Origin: a virus
DNA: 64,000 nucleotides
IMG/VR virus record: IMGVR_UViG_3300009103_001698
Span: 1 to 64,000 of that record
Reading direction: 5' to 3' (one strand)
In this document: in pieces, positions 1-7,528 of the stretch
Layout of the letters: each line of letters opens with the position of its first letter
Numbering within the stretch: the stretch's first letter is position 1
Notes under the pieces: generated by a model
Database searches by the model: none
Told to the model about the DNA's origin: nothing
What the model saw: the letters and a program-made list of their open reading frames with translations, nothing else
Program-made: the position numbers and the translations under genes

Positions 1-846
1 GTCCAGGCTTCCAGAGTTGGAAGGTCAAGTGCCGGCGGTGGTGTGAGAAAAAGGAAGACTGCTGCTGCTACTTTCAAACCATCAGATCTTGAAGGTTTGT
101 CGTTGTGGTTGGACGCTGATGACGCAAGCACGATAAGCGAAAGCGGTGGGGATGTGTCCGAGTGGAGAAACAAGGCTCCAGCACCATACGCTGGCTTGTT
201 TGATTTCGCCCAGAGCAATGGCACTTATAAGCCCACACTGGTAGCCAGCGCGTGGAATAGTAAGCCAGTTGTTCGTTTTGATGGTGTCGATGACCACCTA
301 AACGGCGCTGGTGCGACCGGATACCGTAGCCCGGCTGGAACTGATCAGGGGGTGACAATTTTTGCAGTGCTTCGCAACTATCCATCGCTCCAGACCGGAT
401 ACCGAACTGCGCTTATGGGTGGGCTGAAAGCCAACGGAAGTAAAGGTGACCCTGTTTGGTGGGTTTTGGACTGGAACGGGTCTAGTGTTTCGGGTGGCGG
501 CATGTCCACCTATCAAGAGCCATTGAGCAGCACGTTGGCATATAGCTTGGATGGGTTCACTCTGTCCGGTGATATTTACTCTTTCAGGAACGACAACAAT
601 TCAGACTCAGTTCGCATTAACGGTGCCAGCTCGACGAGTTCAACCAGTGGGCCACTAACTGAGATCTACCCAACCAACGACCTTTATGCATACATGCGGA
701 TTGGTGGCGCGTACGGTGCCACATCATCACAAGACTTCGGCGGCGAGATTGCAGAGATTATCGCATATAACAGCAACCTCTCAGACGCTGACCGCGAAAC
801 CGTCGAAGCCTATCTAGCCACCAAGTGGGGCATCACACTTTCTTAG
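1..846 (+). CDS. LamG-domain virion surface protein, 5' partial
   Basis: The gene enters from the left edge and is open from base 1, so its N-terminus is missing. The visible part begins with a basic, glycine-rich linker (GGGVRKRK, about base 31) followed by one LamG/concanavalin-like jellyroll of about 255 residues. It opens with SLWLDADDAS and closes with the EIAEIIAYN and YLATKWGI signature usual for phage and bacterial LamG domains. The same linker plus head occurs in the genes at 1377 and 2496, so a similar N-terminal anchor probably lies just outside the window. An in-frame GTG at 43 lies inside the linker and is not a credible start. I infer a tail or fibre-associated, probably glycan-binding protein; the ligand is unknown. 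Confidence 0.75.
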   Translation, partial: VQASRVGRSSAGGGVRKRKTAAATFKPSDLEGLSLWLDADDASTISESGGDVSEWRNKAPAPYAGLFDFAQSNGTYKPTLVASAWNSKPVVRFDGVDDHLNGAGATGYRSPAGTDQGVTIFAVLRNYPSLQTGYRTALMGGLKANGSKGDPVWWVLDWNGSSVSGGGMSTYQEPLSSTLAYSLDGFTLSGDIYSFRNDNNSDSVRINGASSTSSTSGPLTEIYPTNDLYAYMRIGGAYGATSSQDFGGEIAEIIAYNSNLSDADRETVEAYLATKWGITLS

Positions 847-861
847 GAACTAACGTTGAGC

Positions 862-1239
862 TTAGTTGACCTTAATAAGACTTGGCTTCACAGCATCTGG
901 CTTATTGATTGTAATGTCAAGAATGCCTGCGTTGTATTTAGCTGAAATGGTTGAGGCATCAACACCACTTGGGACTTCCCAGGTTTTATTATAAGATTTG
1001 CTTATATAGCGGTTATTGGTTTCTTTGTCCAAGTCGTATGATACAGTAAACTTGTTGTTTTCTAAAGAAATGGTAAAGTCCTTCTTTGTTAGACCTGGAG
1101 CAACAACTGAAACTTTCCAATTATCTTTATTATCGGTCACATTGGATCTCGGATAATTGGGTGTCGTTGAGACGTTTAGGTTGAGGGGTAAGAGTTCGTC
1201 ATAAAAGAACTTCTCTGTTAGTTTGAATAAATCATTCAT
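862..1239 (-). CDS. hsp20: Hsp20/alpha-crystallin small heat-shock protein
   Basis: This is a 125-residue small heat-shock protein. An alpha-crystallin domain fills most of the chain: a WKVSVVAPGLTKKDF strand region near residue 40 and the family-typical AGILDITINKP (A-x-x-x-x-G-I-L-like) near residue 105. Small heat-shock proteins hold unfolding proteins in an ATP-independent way, and phage-borne copies are common in marine T4-like phages, where a role in virion assembly or host stress has been suggested. It is convergent with the LamG gene ending at 846. A good sigma70-type promoter lies upstream, and the leader has AAGGAAAC before the ATG. The family assignment is firm; the client is unknown. 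Confidence 0.9.
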   Translation of the reverse strand: MNDLFKLTEKFFYDELLPLNLNVSTTPNYPRSNVTDNKDNWKVSVVAPGLTKKDFTISLENNKFTVSYDLDKETNNRYISKSYNKTWEVPSGVDASTISAKYNAGILDITINKPDAVKPSLIKVN

Positions 1240-1284
1240 ATTTGTTTGTTTCCTTGTATAGGGTCTTTTACCAGACCTATTAAT

Positions 1285-1312
1285 AATATAGGTGACTTTG
1301 CCAACTTGTCAA
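1285..1312 (-). promoter_or_regulatory. sigma70-type promoter for the hsp20 gene
   Basis: Read on the minus strand, TTGACA (1312-1307) is followed after 16 nt by TATATT (1290-1285), about 45 nt before the hsp20 start. The match to the host housekeeping consensus suggests early transcription. Confidence 0.6.
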
Positions 1313-1346
1313 GTAAAAACTTTAAGTTTTTTGTTCTCTTGTGTTA

Positions 1347-1355
1347 CTATTTATA
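1347..1355 (+). promoter_or_regulatory. late-promoter-like element CTATTTATA
   Basis: CTATTTATA lies 21 nt before the ATG at 1377 and belongs to the recurrent family described in the findings. It resembles, but is not identical to, the T4 late -10 box TATAAATA. Confidence 0.45.
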
Positions 1356-1376
1356 ACATTCACAGGGACAACTATA

Positions 1377-2486
1377 ATGAAAAACTTCAAAGATCTGATC
1401 AAAGAAATAAAGACCAACGAAAATAAAGGTCTTGTAAATAAGCAGAAAGGTCTTTCTTTCAACTTCGATCAGCCGTTCGACAAGAAGAAGCTCGAAGAAG
1501 CCAACCTTCTCAATAAGATCAACGAGATCATAAAATTTAGAGACCCTATTTTAGAAACTATGTCTTATGAAAGTTGGGCTATGATCCTACAAAATAAGCT
1601 GGTTGAAGAGCTAGATCCAAAACAAGCCAAAATGTTATACGAACAGGATATGTTTAGAGCAGAGAAAGTCCAAACAGCTGCAAAAGCAAGGGCTGGACGT
1701 TCTGGTAGGGCAGGTGGCGGTGTGCGAAAAAGGAAGGTTGCTGCGGCTGTTGATCCTTGGACGCCATCAGATCTGCTCTTGAATGCTGGCGACGAGTACT
1801 ATCAACCCTCGACGATTGCGGGCGGGTCTGATGGGGTCAAGTTCTCTACCTGGAATGCAGAGGTAGCGGCGGGTGAGCCAGCGCAGACACTTTCTCAGAG
1901 CGACACAGCCCACCAGCCAAAATACCTAACAAGCGCAATCAACGGGGAGCCTGGGGTGCTGATGGGCCTTTATCCAGACGTACCGGAGGCCGACCTGAAA
2001 ATATCCGGTCCAATGGATTCCGACGCCTTCACTTTTGCAATGGTGACCCAGTTCACAGCACCGACAAGCGGGTTTACCCAGGGCGGCAGGATTGCGCGCG
2101 CTAGATGGAACAAGGGCCGCATAGACTACACTCCCTACTCAACATATAGCAGCACTGTAAGAGCTTATTATTCTGGAGCCAAAGGCGGTCCATACTTCAC
2201 CCCAGCAATTGATCACACTGTGCAGCACTGGATTGTATCGGGCGCAGACTCTGCAACCAATCTTGACTGGAAAGAGTCCACAACCGTGCTGGCGACCCCG
2301 AAAAGCAACAACACCCCCTCGAACAACGCTCAAATCACCATGAGCATCAGGTCTTATGAGTTTTCGGATGGGTCGACCGGCGACTTGGAGTGGAGGGTTG
2401 CCGAAATCCTCTACCTATCACGCGAGATATCAGCATCGGAAAAGACAAATCTTCTGGCCTATTGGCAGGGGAAGTACGGAGTATAG
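1377..2486 (+). CDS. LamG-type virion adhesin with helical N-terminal anchor
   Basis: This 369-residue protein has three parts. A charged, helical N-terminus starts MKNFKDLIKEIK and includes an INEIIKFRDP segment and a LYEQDMFRAEK segment. Next comes a basic Gly/Arg linker (GRSGRAGGGVRKRK, residues 110-125), then a divergent LamG-like jellyroll ending in RVAEILYLSREIS and YWQGKYGV. The anchor and linker are shared with the gene at 2496, but the heads differ, as expected for a receptor-binding family with swapped tips. I start at ATG 1377 rather than the in-frame GTG at 1341, because the GTG lies inside the promoter-like region. The first residues resemble the T4 capsid-targeting peptide pattern (MKxFxxLIxE), which is only suggestive. 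Confidence 0.7.
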   Translation: MKNFKDLIKEIKTNENKGLVNKQKGLSFNFDQPFDKKKLEEANLLNKINEIIKFRDPILETMSYESWAMILQNKLVEELDPKQAKMLYEQDMFRAEKVQTAAKARAGRSGRAGGGVRKRKVAAAVDPWTPSDLLLNAGDEYYQPSTIAGGSDGVKFSTWNAEVAAGEPAQTLSQSDTAHQPKYLTSAINGEPGVLMGLYPDVPEADLKISGPMDSDAFTFAMVTQFTAPTSGFTQGGRIARARWNKGRIDYTPYSTYSSTVRAYYSGAKGGPYFTPAIDHTVQHWIVSGADSATNLDWKESTTVLATPKSNNTPSNNAQITMSIRSYEFSDGSTGDLEWRVAEILYLSREISASEKTNLLAYWQGKYGV

Positions 2487-2495
2487 GAACCAACA

Positions 2496-3875
2496 ATGAG
2501 CAAAAAGAAAACATTCAAAAGATTTGTCAGAGAAGAAGTTTTAGGCGTCAAACCCGAAGATAAACAGTTTGATAAGTTTGAAGATTATGTTAAGGACGTT
2601 AGAGGGTATAAACCTCCTGAAAACAAAGCCGATTCTTTTGAACAGTTCCTAAAAGAAACCAAAGGTTACGAACCACCTGAACACAAATACGACTCTTTCG
2701 AACAAATGAAGGAAGAGGCAAGAGAAGAAACCAAACAACAACTCCTCGAAGAAAGAAAGATTTATGTTGAACCTACTCCTATTATAATAACTGACGAACA
2801 AATAGAGAAAGCAAATAGAGCACTTATCTTCAAAGAGATCAACGAAGTCCTAAAATTCAGAGATCCTGTTCTCGAAAAAATGACTTTTAAACAATGGCTA
2901 AAAATCCCACATAACAAATTTGTTTTTGAACTTGACGAACATCAAGCAGATCTGCTTTACGAGCAGGATATGTGGAGAGCAGAGAAATACCAAATCGCAA
3001 CCACAGCAAAAGCAAGGACTGGACGTTCTGGTAGAGCAGGCGGTGGCGGTGTGCGGAAAAGGAAGACAGCTGTCGCTGCTTGGAAACCATCAGATCTTGA
3101 AGGTTTATCGCTTTGGCTGGATGCTGACGATGCCTCTACCATAACCGAGAGCGGCGGTGCCATTTCGGGTTGGACAAACAAAGCCCCAGCACCATACGCT
3201 GGATTGTTTGATCTTACCCAGTCCAGCGCAGCGTCACAACCAGCTTTTGTAACCGACGGTCAGAACGGCAGATCGGTGGTGCGCTTTGATACAACAGTCG
3301 ACGAAGAGTTGAACGGTGTTGGGTCGGATGCATATCAAACGCCAGCGTCTAGCGGTAACGAGTTGACGCTGTTTACTGTTTGTCGATTCACCACGGGCCA
3401 CAGCATTACGCGTGCATACATATCTGGTATCATCGGTTGGGCACTGGATTCGAACTACAAATATGTCCCCGTTTTGAACAGACATTTTAATTTTGGAGAT
3501 AGCGAGGGCTATGGAGGTAGTCGCGGCATCACGGCACTTAACACAAAACCCCCCTATGACCGTGCCCAACTACAGACCAGTTTTACCGAAACAAACAAAA
3601 TTTACACATTCCGAAATCAAGCCACCGCACCACTGAGAATCGACGGCGATGGGAGCCTCACCCTCGACCGCAACGACTGCCCGCTGGTTGGTTTGAACCT
3701 GTCTGACACAACTAGAAAATGGTTGACCGTTGGGCGCGCTTACGCCGACAGCTATGCCAACAACTTTGACGGCGATATCTGCGAAATCATTTGTTATGCG
3801 GCCAACCTTTCAGACGCTGACACGGAAACAGTCGAAGAATACTTAGCCGATAAATGGGGCATAACGCTACCGTAA
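2496..3875 (+). CDS. LamG-type virion adhesin with repeated charged N-terminus
   Basis: This is a 459-residue paralogue of the preceding gene. It starts MSKKKTFKRFVREEV, then has a threefold imperfect repeat of about 22 residues (KFEDYVKDVRGYKPPE, SFEQFLKETKGYEPPE, SFEQMKEEAREE). The shared INEVLKFRDP and LYEQDMWRAEK anchor and the GRSGRAGGGGVRKRK linker follow (to about residue 192), and then one complete LamG head ending GDICEIICYAANLSDAD and YLADKWGITLP. The head is nearly identical in DNA, over roughly 150 bp, to a module inserted in the large gene at 7885. It starts 9 bases after the previous stop and is probably co-expressed. I infer a structural adhesin; the ligand is unknown. Confidence 0.72.
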   Translation: MSKKKTFKRFVREEVLGVKPEDKQFDKFEDYVKDVRGYKPPENKADSFEQFLKETKGYEPPEHKYDSFEQMKEEAREETKQQLLEERKIYVEPTPIIITDEQIEKANRALIFKEINEVLKFRDPVLEKMTFKQWLKIPHNKFVFELDEHQADLLYEQDMWRAEKYQIATTAKARTGRSGRAGGGGVRKRKTAVAAWKPSDLEGLSLWLDADDASTITESGGAISGWTNKAPAPYAGLFDLTQSSAASQPAFVTDGQNGRSVVRFDTTVDEELNGVGSDAYQTPASSGNELTLFTVCRFTTGHSITRAYISGIIGWALDSNYKYVPVLNRHFNFGDSEGYGGSRGITALNTKPPYDRAQLQTSFTETNKIYTFRNQATAPLRIDGDGSLTLDRNDCPLVGLNLSDTTRKWLTVGRAYADSYANNFDGDICEIICYAANLSDADTETVEEYLADKWGITLP

Positions 3876-3897
3876 GAACCAACAACCTCAAAGACAC

Positions 3898-4413
3898 TTA
3901 CGGCAAATAATCTTTCCAAGCATCTGGAATATCGCAGAGATTGAAAGATAACTTATTGTCCTTGATAATCATCAAAGGTTTCACAGGTTTGTTCTTCAAA
4001 AACATTCCAGCTTGTTTGGGTGTTCTAGATCCTTTCTTTTGATTACACTTATGACAGCAGGCAACAATGTTGCTCCAAGTGCGTTTGCCTCCTTGTGAAA
4101 CAGGTGTAACGTGATCGAGAGTAAAGTTGTGTTTGGAAAGTTGTTTGAAACAATACTGACATTCTTTATTATCTCTATAGTATATATTGTCTCTGCTGAA
4201 CTTGCCGGTCTTATTAAACTCAAACTTCTTTATGACATTGCCAATAAATCTAACGATTGCTGGGATGTGAAAAATCTCATCAACTGTTCTTATTGTTCTG
4301 TCTTTATAGATCTCGACGATCTCTACTTTTCCAGCGAACCACATTCCAATTGCTTTTTGCCAAGAAATGTGGGACATCGGTTGATATGCGGAAGATAGAA
4401 CAAGCGTGTCCAT
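3898..4413 (-). CDS. HNH endonuclease
   Basis: This 171-residue protein carries a clear HNH nuclease core in its second half. A CQYC zinc pair is followed by LDHVTPVSQGGKRTWSN (the His-Asn part), then a second zinc pair in CCHKCNQKKG. The N-terminal half (about 70 residues) is like the long N-terminus of the common stand-alone HNH family found in bacteria and phages. It could be a homing-type nuclease or a genome-maintenance nuclease; no intron flanks it. It lies downstream of tdk and the small basic gene on the same strand, and a promoter-like ATAGTTACT sits directly before its ATG. Confidence 0.85.
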   Translation of the reverse strand: MDTLVLSSAYQPMSHISWQKAIGMWFAGKVEIVEIYKDRTIRTVDEIFHIPAIVRFIGNVIKKFEFNKTGKFSRDNIYYRDNKECQYCFKQLSKHNFTLDHVTPVSQGGKRTWSNIVACCHKCNQKKGSRTPKQAGMFLKNKPVKPLMIIKDNKLSFNLCDIPDAWKDYLP

Positions 4414-4416
4414 TAT

Positions 4417-4425
4417 AGTAACTAT
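4417..4425 (-). promoter_or_regulatory. promoter-like element ATAGTTACT before the HNH gene
   Basis: On the minus strand ATAGTTACT ends 3 nt before the HNH ATG and overlaps the TAG stop of the preceding small gene. The same string precedes the ATG at 18385, which suggests a leaderless or nearly leaderless start. Confidence 0.4.
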
Positions 4426-4607
4426 TCTTCTTTATCTCGTTTCCACTTACGACAGGCTTCTTTTTTCTTTTTCTTCTTTCGATCTTCAAATCTTTTTGGA
4501 CGATAGCGACCGTCATAAGCCCCATCACGCTGCGATAGTTTGCGAGCAAGACGCTTTATTTCTTTGAGCTTCTTTTTGAGTTTCTTTTTATCTCTCTTCT
4601 TGCTCAT
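4422..4607 (-). CDS. small lysine/arginine-rich protein
   Basis: This is a 61-residue, very basic protein (runs of K and R throughout, almost no hydrophobic residues apart from a short LARKLSQRDGAYDGRY stretch). Its ATG lies one base after the TGA of tdk, so translational coupling is likely, and the longer reading upstream would run inside tdk. It resembles no family I recognise. The composition suggests nucleic-acid binding, but that is inference. Confidence 0.6.
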   Translation of the reverse strand: MSKKRDKKKLKKKLKEIKRLARKLSQRDGAYDGRYRPKRFEDRKKKKKKEACRKWKRDKEE

Positions 4608-4608
4608 A

Positions 4609-5172
4609 TCACACCACCCAGGATTTACCCCAGTGTTTTCTACACCTTGCTTCGTACTTGTTGCCAGCACCAACAAAAACTTTATCTTCTACTGCCGCAG
4701 TTCTAAAAGTCAATACAGCGTCGTCTCCGCAACGAGCACAAACTGCTGTTAGTTTATCAACAGTATCTGCCATTGCCATTAATGTTGGCATCGGCATAAA
4801 GGGCTCTTTTTTAGAATCCAAATCTAAACCAGCAACAACGATCCTAAATCCTCTTTTTAGTAGATGTTTGACAACCTCCACAACTTCGTCACCAAGAAAT
4901 TGACATTCATCAATGCCGATTAGACAGGGCTCAGCGTCCTCCAGAGCTTTGGTTATTTCTTTGGCAGCCTTCACCGGTTGACAAGCCATTTGGACGCCTG
5001 AGTGGGACGCTACGTGGTCTAATGAGTATCTATTATCTATGTCTGGCTTGAATAGAAAGTAGGGACGCTTGGCAATGCTGGCTCTTTTTACTCTTCGGAT
5101 CAATTCTTCTGATTTTCCAGAGAACATAGGACCACAAACGACTTCGAGGCGGGGGGTAGATTTAGTGAACAT
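4609..5172 (-). CDS. tdk: thymidine kinase
   Basis: This 187-residue type II thymidine kinase phosphorylates thymidine to dTMP with ATP. The Walker A loop is GPMFSGKS (residues 14-21), the Walker B-like IGIDECQFL carries the catalytic region near residue 85, and a lasso/zinc region has CARCG and CRKHW at the C-terminus. Length fits the family (about 190). Phages carry it to salvage thymidine for genome replication. It is the first gene of a minus-strand run with the small basic gene and probably the HNH gene, and a sigma70-like promoter lies in the divergent gap with the gene at 5275. An AAGGAG ribosome site precedes the ATG. Confidence 0.95.
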   Translation of the reverse strand: MFTKSTPRLEVVCGPMFSGKSEELIRRVKRASIAKRPYFLFKPDIDNRYSLDHVASHSGVQMACQPVKAAKEITKALEDAEPCLIGIDECQFLGDEVVEVVKHLLKRGFRIVVAGLDLDSKKEPFMPMPTLMAMADTVDKLTAVCARCGDDAVLTFRTAAVEDKVFVGAGNKYEARCRKHWGKSWVV

Positions 5173-5198
5173 TGAGAAACTCCTTGTTGGTGAGATTT

Positions 5199-5228
5199 AG
5201 TATAAAACAAAAACAAGCAAAAGTAAAG
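5199..5228 (-). promoter_or_regulatory. sigma70-type promoter for tdk
   Basis: On the minus strand TTTACT (5228-5223) and TATACT (5204-5199) are 18 nt apart and lie about 27 nt before the tdk ATG. Confidence 0.5.
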
Positions 5229-5248
5229 TGTTTTATAAATCTGGGTAA

Positions 5249-5257
5249 TAGTTATTT
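5249..5257 (+). promoter_or_regulatory. promoter-like element ATAGTTATT
   Basis: ATAGTTATT is 17 nt before the ATG at 5275, with a GGAGAAA ribosome site between. It belongs to the TA(T/G)TTA(T/C) family. Confidence 0.4.
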
Positions 5258-5274
5258 TATTGGAGAAATAATAA

Positions 5275-5886
5275 ATGAAGTATATTATAATGTTACTGCT
5301 ATTATTTTCTTTTTCTTGCGACGATGGCAAGGCTGAACCTTTTCCATCGCAAGAAGAAATTGAGAAAAAAGCGATTGAGGCAATAAAAGCTGATACAATA
5401 ATCTTAATCCCGGGACCGCCGGCAGAACCGCCCCCGCCGATGTATAACGACACTTGGAAACTACAAGACATAAATCCAGATAGTAAAGATTTTAATAAAG
5501 TTTTTAATCTTAACAAGTTCAAGGGACAGAAGATCGTAATGGTCTTCCATTCAGCACCCTGACTGGCTTGTCAAGTGCAGGTTGCACTTATGAAAAAATG
5601 GAAACTGAACGACTATCCAGATACTGTATTTATCAGCGTCTTGGCAAAAAGTAGTACCAAACAAATTCACCTTCATCACGTTGAGAAATCAGACATAAAA
5701 GTTCTTCACGACATTGCTGAAATGTGGAAAACTTATGATGCTGGGAAATACACAACTTTCGTTTATAATGAAAAAGGTGAAGAAAAATGGCGTTATGATC
5801 ACAAGCCCGGAGCACTTTGTTATGCTTTCGGTGGTGCCATGTACATTAATACTTGGCAAGAAGAAGTTGAGAAAGCGTTGGAATAA
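5275..5886 (+). CDS. candidate selenocysteine-containing thioredoxin-like lipoprotein
   Basis: One frame runs from ATG 5275 to TAA 5886 (203 residues) with a single internal TGA at 5560-5562. It begins with a signal peptide (MKYIIMLLLLFSFSC, lipobox-like). A Glu/Pro-rich spacer and a thioredoxin-like fold follow: KGQKIVMVFHSAP, then UGA-Leu-Ala-Cys, then a helix, and a later TTFVYNEKGEEKWRY strand pair. The TGA thus falls exactly on the first redox residue of a CxxC motif, giving UxxC if read as selenocysteine. A perfect 7-bp hairpin with a GGT loop starts 10 nt after the TGA, as expected for a bacterial SECIS. TGA is an ordinary stop in neighbouring genes. Alternatives are a nonsense mutation (TGC to TGA) or two separate short genes; a split exactly at the active site, with no ribosome site at the second GTG (5575), makes the latter unlikely. 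I infer an envelope-located redox protein. Confidence 0.7.
5573..5589 (+). promoter_or_regulatory. candidate bacterial SECIS element
   Basis: AAGTGCA-GGT-TGCACTT forms a perfect 7-bp stem with a GGU tip. The tip starts 17 nt after the in-frame TGA, inside the 16-37 nt range given for bacterial SECIS elements. The GCAGGU...GC apex closely resembles that of the E. coli fdhF SECIS. The bulged U of fdhF is not present here. Confidence 0.65.
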
Positions 5887-5898
5887 TCATACTACTTA

Positions 5899-5927
5899 TT
5901 AAAGTCGTTATAAAAAAAAGCTATAAT
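5899..5927 (+). promoter_or_regulatory. possible sigma70-type promoter
   Basis: A perfect TATAAT at 5922-5927 lies 19 nt before the ATG at 5946; the -35 (TTAAAG, 17-nt spacer) is weak. An AAAGGAG ribosome site follows. Confidence 0.35.
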
Positions 5928-5945
5928 AAACTAAAAGGAGAATAA

Positions 5946-6542
5946 ATGACTTTATTTGCAATTGCATTTGGCAGTTCTGCAATAGGAATGCTAATAGTCA
6001 AACTTTTCTGTGACAGAGATGCTCAAAGAAGTTTACAGAGAGAAAAAAGACAAACACAACTAACATTGGAAAGCCACGTTTTAGTAGTAGAAGAAAGAAA
6101 TGGACAGATTGAAATTCTTACAAAAGAAAAAGATAAACTAAAAGAGAAACTGGAACTTACCCAAGGTGAAACTTATTCTTTGGAACAGCGAATAGCCATT
6201 TCAGAAATAAAACTACAAGAGATCGAGAAAGAAAAAGAACTATTATACATAAACAAAGTTGATGAACAACTCAAAGAACATTCACAAATGGTATTAGAGA
6301 AGTACATCGAACCGTTACAAGAAAAAATAGTTCTTCTAACAGACACAATAGAAGACAATAAAGAAAATGAAAGCGCTTTGATAAGCGAAGAAATAAAAAA
6401 AATGTACTTGTCTAATGTAGAGTTTCGTCAAGAAGTTATAAAACAGTTTGAAAACTCAACTAATGACATTCAAAAACATATCACTGCTAGCATAAAATCT
6501 ACCAAGCCACCACGGCACATAATTTGTGGGAGCATATCGTGA
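5946..6542 (+). CDS. membrane-anchored coiled-coil protein
   Basis: This 198-residue protein has one N-terminal hydrophobic segment (FAIAFGSSAIGMLIVKLF, residues 4-21) followed by about 150 residues of charged heptad-like sequence rich in E, K and Q with no prolines, hence a long coiled coil. The topology resembles RmuC/DUF-type or tape-like membrane anchors, but I see no catalytic motif and do not recognise the family. It has a strong AAGGAG ribosome site. It stands between the thioredoxin-like lipoprotein and the virion protein genes. Confidence 0.6.
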   Translation: MTLFAIAFGSSAIGMLIVKLFCDRDAQRSLQREKRQTQLTLESHVLVVEERNGQIEILTKEKDKLKEKLELTQGETYSLEQRIAISEIKLQEIEKEKELLYINKVDEQLKEHSQMVLEKYIEPLQEKIVLLTDTIEDNKENESALISEEIKKMYLSNVEFRQEVIKQFENSTNDIQKHITASIKSTKPPRHIICGSIS

Positions 6543-6560
6543 TATTTTAGAATCCACAAA

Positions 6561-6569
6561 CTATTTATA
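6561..6569 (+). promoter_or_regulatory. late-promoter-like element CTATTTATA
   Basis: CTATTTATA is 23 nt before the ATG at 6593, at the head of the run of virion protein genes (6593-15223). Confidence 0.5.
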
Positions 6570-6592
6570 AACACAAAGGCAAGGTTTAAAAA

Positions 6593-7000
6593 ATGGCAGC
6601 ACCATATCACACACTCACAAAACCAGGAATAGGACACGTAGGAAGCTTCCAAGTTTCCGGTTATCCTTATATTACAGGATCAACAAGTATAGCCGATGGC
6701 GGAGAAAATAAAATAGAGTTTCCCCGAGTGGTAAAATCTATAACAGTTATTAACCGGTCGACTACAGCAGGACTAAGAGTTCATTTCAACCCCACAAGTT
6801 CAGGTAATGTTTATTCTGGTGGTCATTACATTTCTTTGCCCGATGATGAAGACGCTGTAACGTTCAACATCAAGTGCAAAGAGATTTACATTTCCAATCC
6901 TGCCGGCAACGGCACTGGAAGTTATGAGTTATTCGCAGAAGTCACAAGTATTGGAGCAGGGGAGATGCCAGCACTTACAGGTTCTGGATTAACAGAGTAA
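6593..7000 (+). CDS. virion structural protein, PGIG/GSGLTE family (copy 1)
   Basis: This 135-residue beta-rich protein is paralogous to the gene at 15592. Shared landmarks are KPGIGxVGSxQ near the N-terminus, YITGS, VHFN, SGNV, AVxFNxxCKEIY and the identical tail ALTGSGLTE. It contains no predicted signal or membrane segment. Its place at the head of the fibre/adhesin genes, with the next gene starting immediately after its stop, suggests a small structural or fibre-adaptor protein. No specific function can be read. Confidence 0.6.
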   Translation: MAAPYHTLTKPGIGHVGSFQVSGYPYITGSTSIADGGENKIEFPRVVKSITVINRSTTAGLRVHFNPTSSGNVYSGGHYISLPDDEDAVTFNIKCKEIYISNPAGNGTGSYELFAEVTSIGAGEMPALTGSGLTE

Positions 7001-7519
7001 ATGGGATATAAATCAGGCAGGGGCAAATATCGGGGTGTATTATCAGCCAGTGCTTTCGTCGGAGACGGATCTGGATTAACAGGCATTTCTGGTTCTGGCG
7101 TCCCGGGCGGTTCTGCCAATCACGTTCAATATAATAATGGTGCTGGTGCTTTTGCCGGCACAGCTGCCCTCACATTCGACGGAACAACTCTAACAGCACA
7201 AAAGATCACAGCATCTGTTCACGTTTCTGCGTCAACCTTCTATGGTGACGGCTCAAACCTAACCGGCGTTTCCGGCGGTGGAGGATCACCCGGTGGCTCA
7301 AACACACACGTTCAATATAATAGTGGCGGTTCATTCGCTGGATCTTCTAATCTTACTTATGATGGAACAAACTTGACAACTCAACAGATAACAGCATCAA
7401 CTCACGTTTCAGCTTCAACTTACTATGGCGATGGCTCAAATTTAACTGGAGTTACTGGTGGTGGCGGTTCAGCAGTCGATAGTGATCAAACAATTTTAGC
7501 AGTACAGGTATTCGGATAG
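7001..7519 (+). CDS. repeat-containing tail fibre-like protein
   Basis: This 172-residue protein is made of a repeated unit: VxxSAxxFxGDGSGLTGI, then NHVQYNNGAGAFAG and LTFDGTTLTAQKITAS. It recurs about two and a half times, ending with YGDGSNLTGV. The YGDGSNLTG repeat is a well-known feature of phage tail fibre and bacterial trimeric beta-structured proteins. The ATG follows the TAA of the previous gene directly, so coupling is likely. I infer a fibrous, probably trimeric virion component. Confidence 0.65.
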   Translation: MGYKSGRGKYRGVLSASAFVGDGSGLTGISGSGVPGGSANHVQYNNGAGAFAGTAALTFDGTTLTAQKITASVHVSASTFYGDGSNLTGVSGGGGSPGGSNTHVQYNSGGSFAGSSNLTYDGTNLTTQQITASTHVSASTYYGDGSNLTGVTGGGGSAVDSDQTILAVQVFG

Positions 7520-7528
7520 GAGAAATAT

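Noticed and set aside
2920-3144. Alternative-frame and opposite-strand long readings inside the LamG and other large genes
   Set aside because: They overlap well-supported genes with clear domains, have no ribosome sites or recognisable motifs, and look like shadows of the coding frame.
5173-5274. tRNA genes in intergenic gaps
   Set aside because: The gaps longer than 70 bases (1240-1376, 5173-5274 and the intron) show promoter or intron features and no cloverleaf or T-loop that I can see.
5560-5562. Genome-wide TGA reassignment (TGA read as an amino acid)
   Set aside because: TGA ends many other genes here, often as ATGA overlaps, so a general recoding is not supported; only this one TGA has flanking coding sequence and a hairpin.
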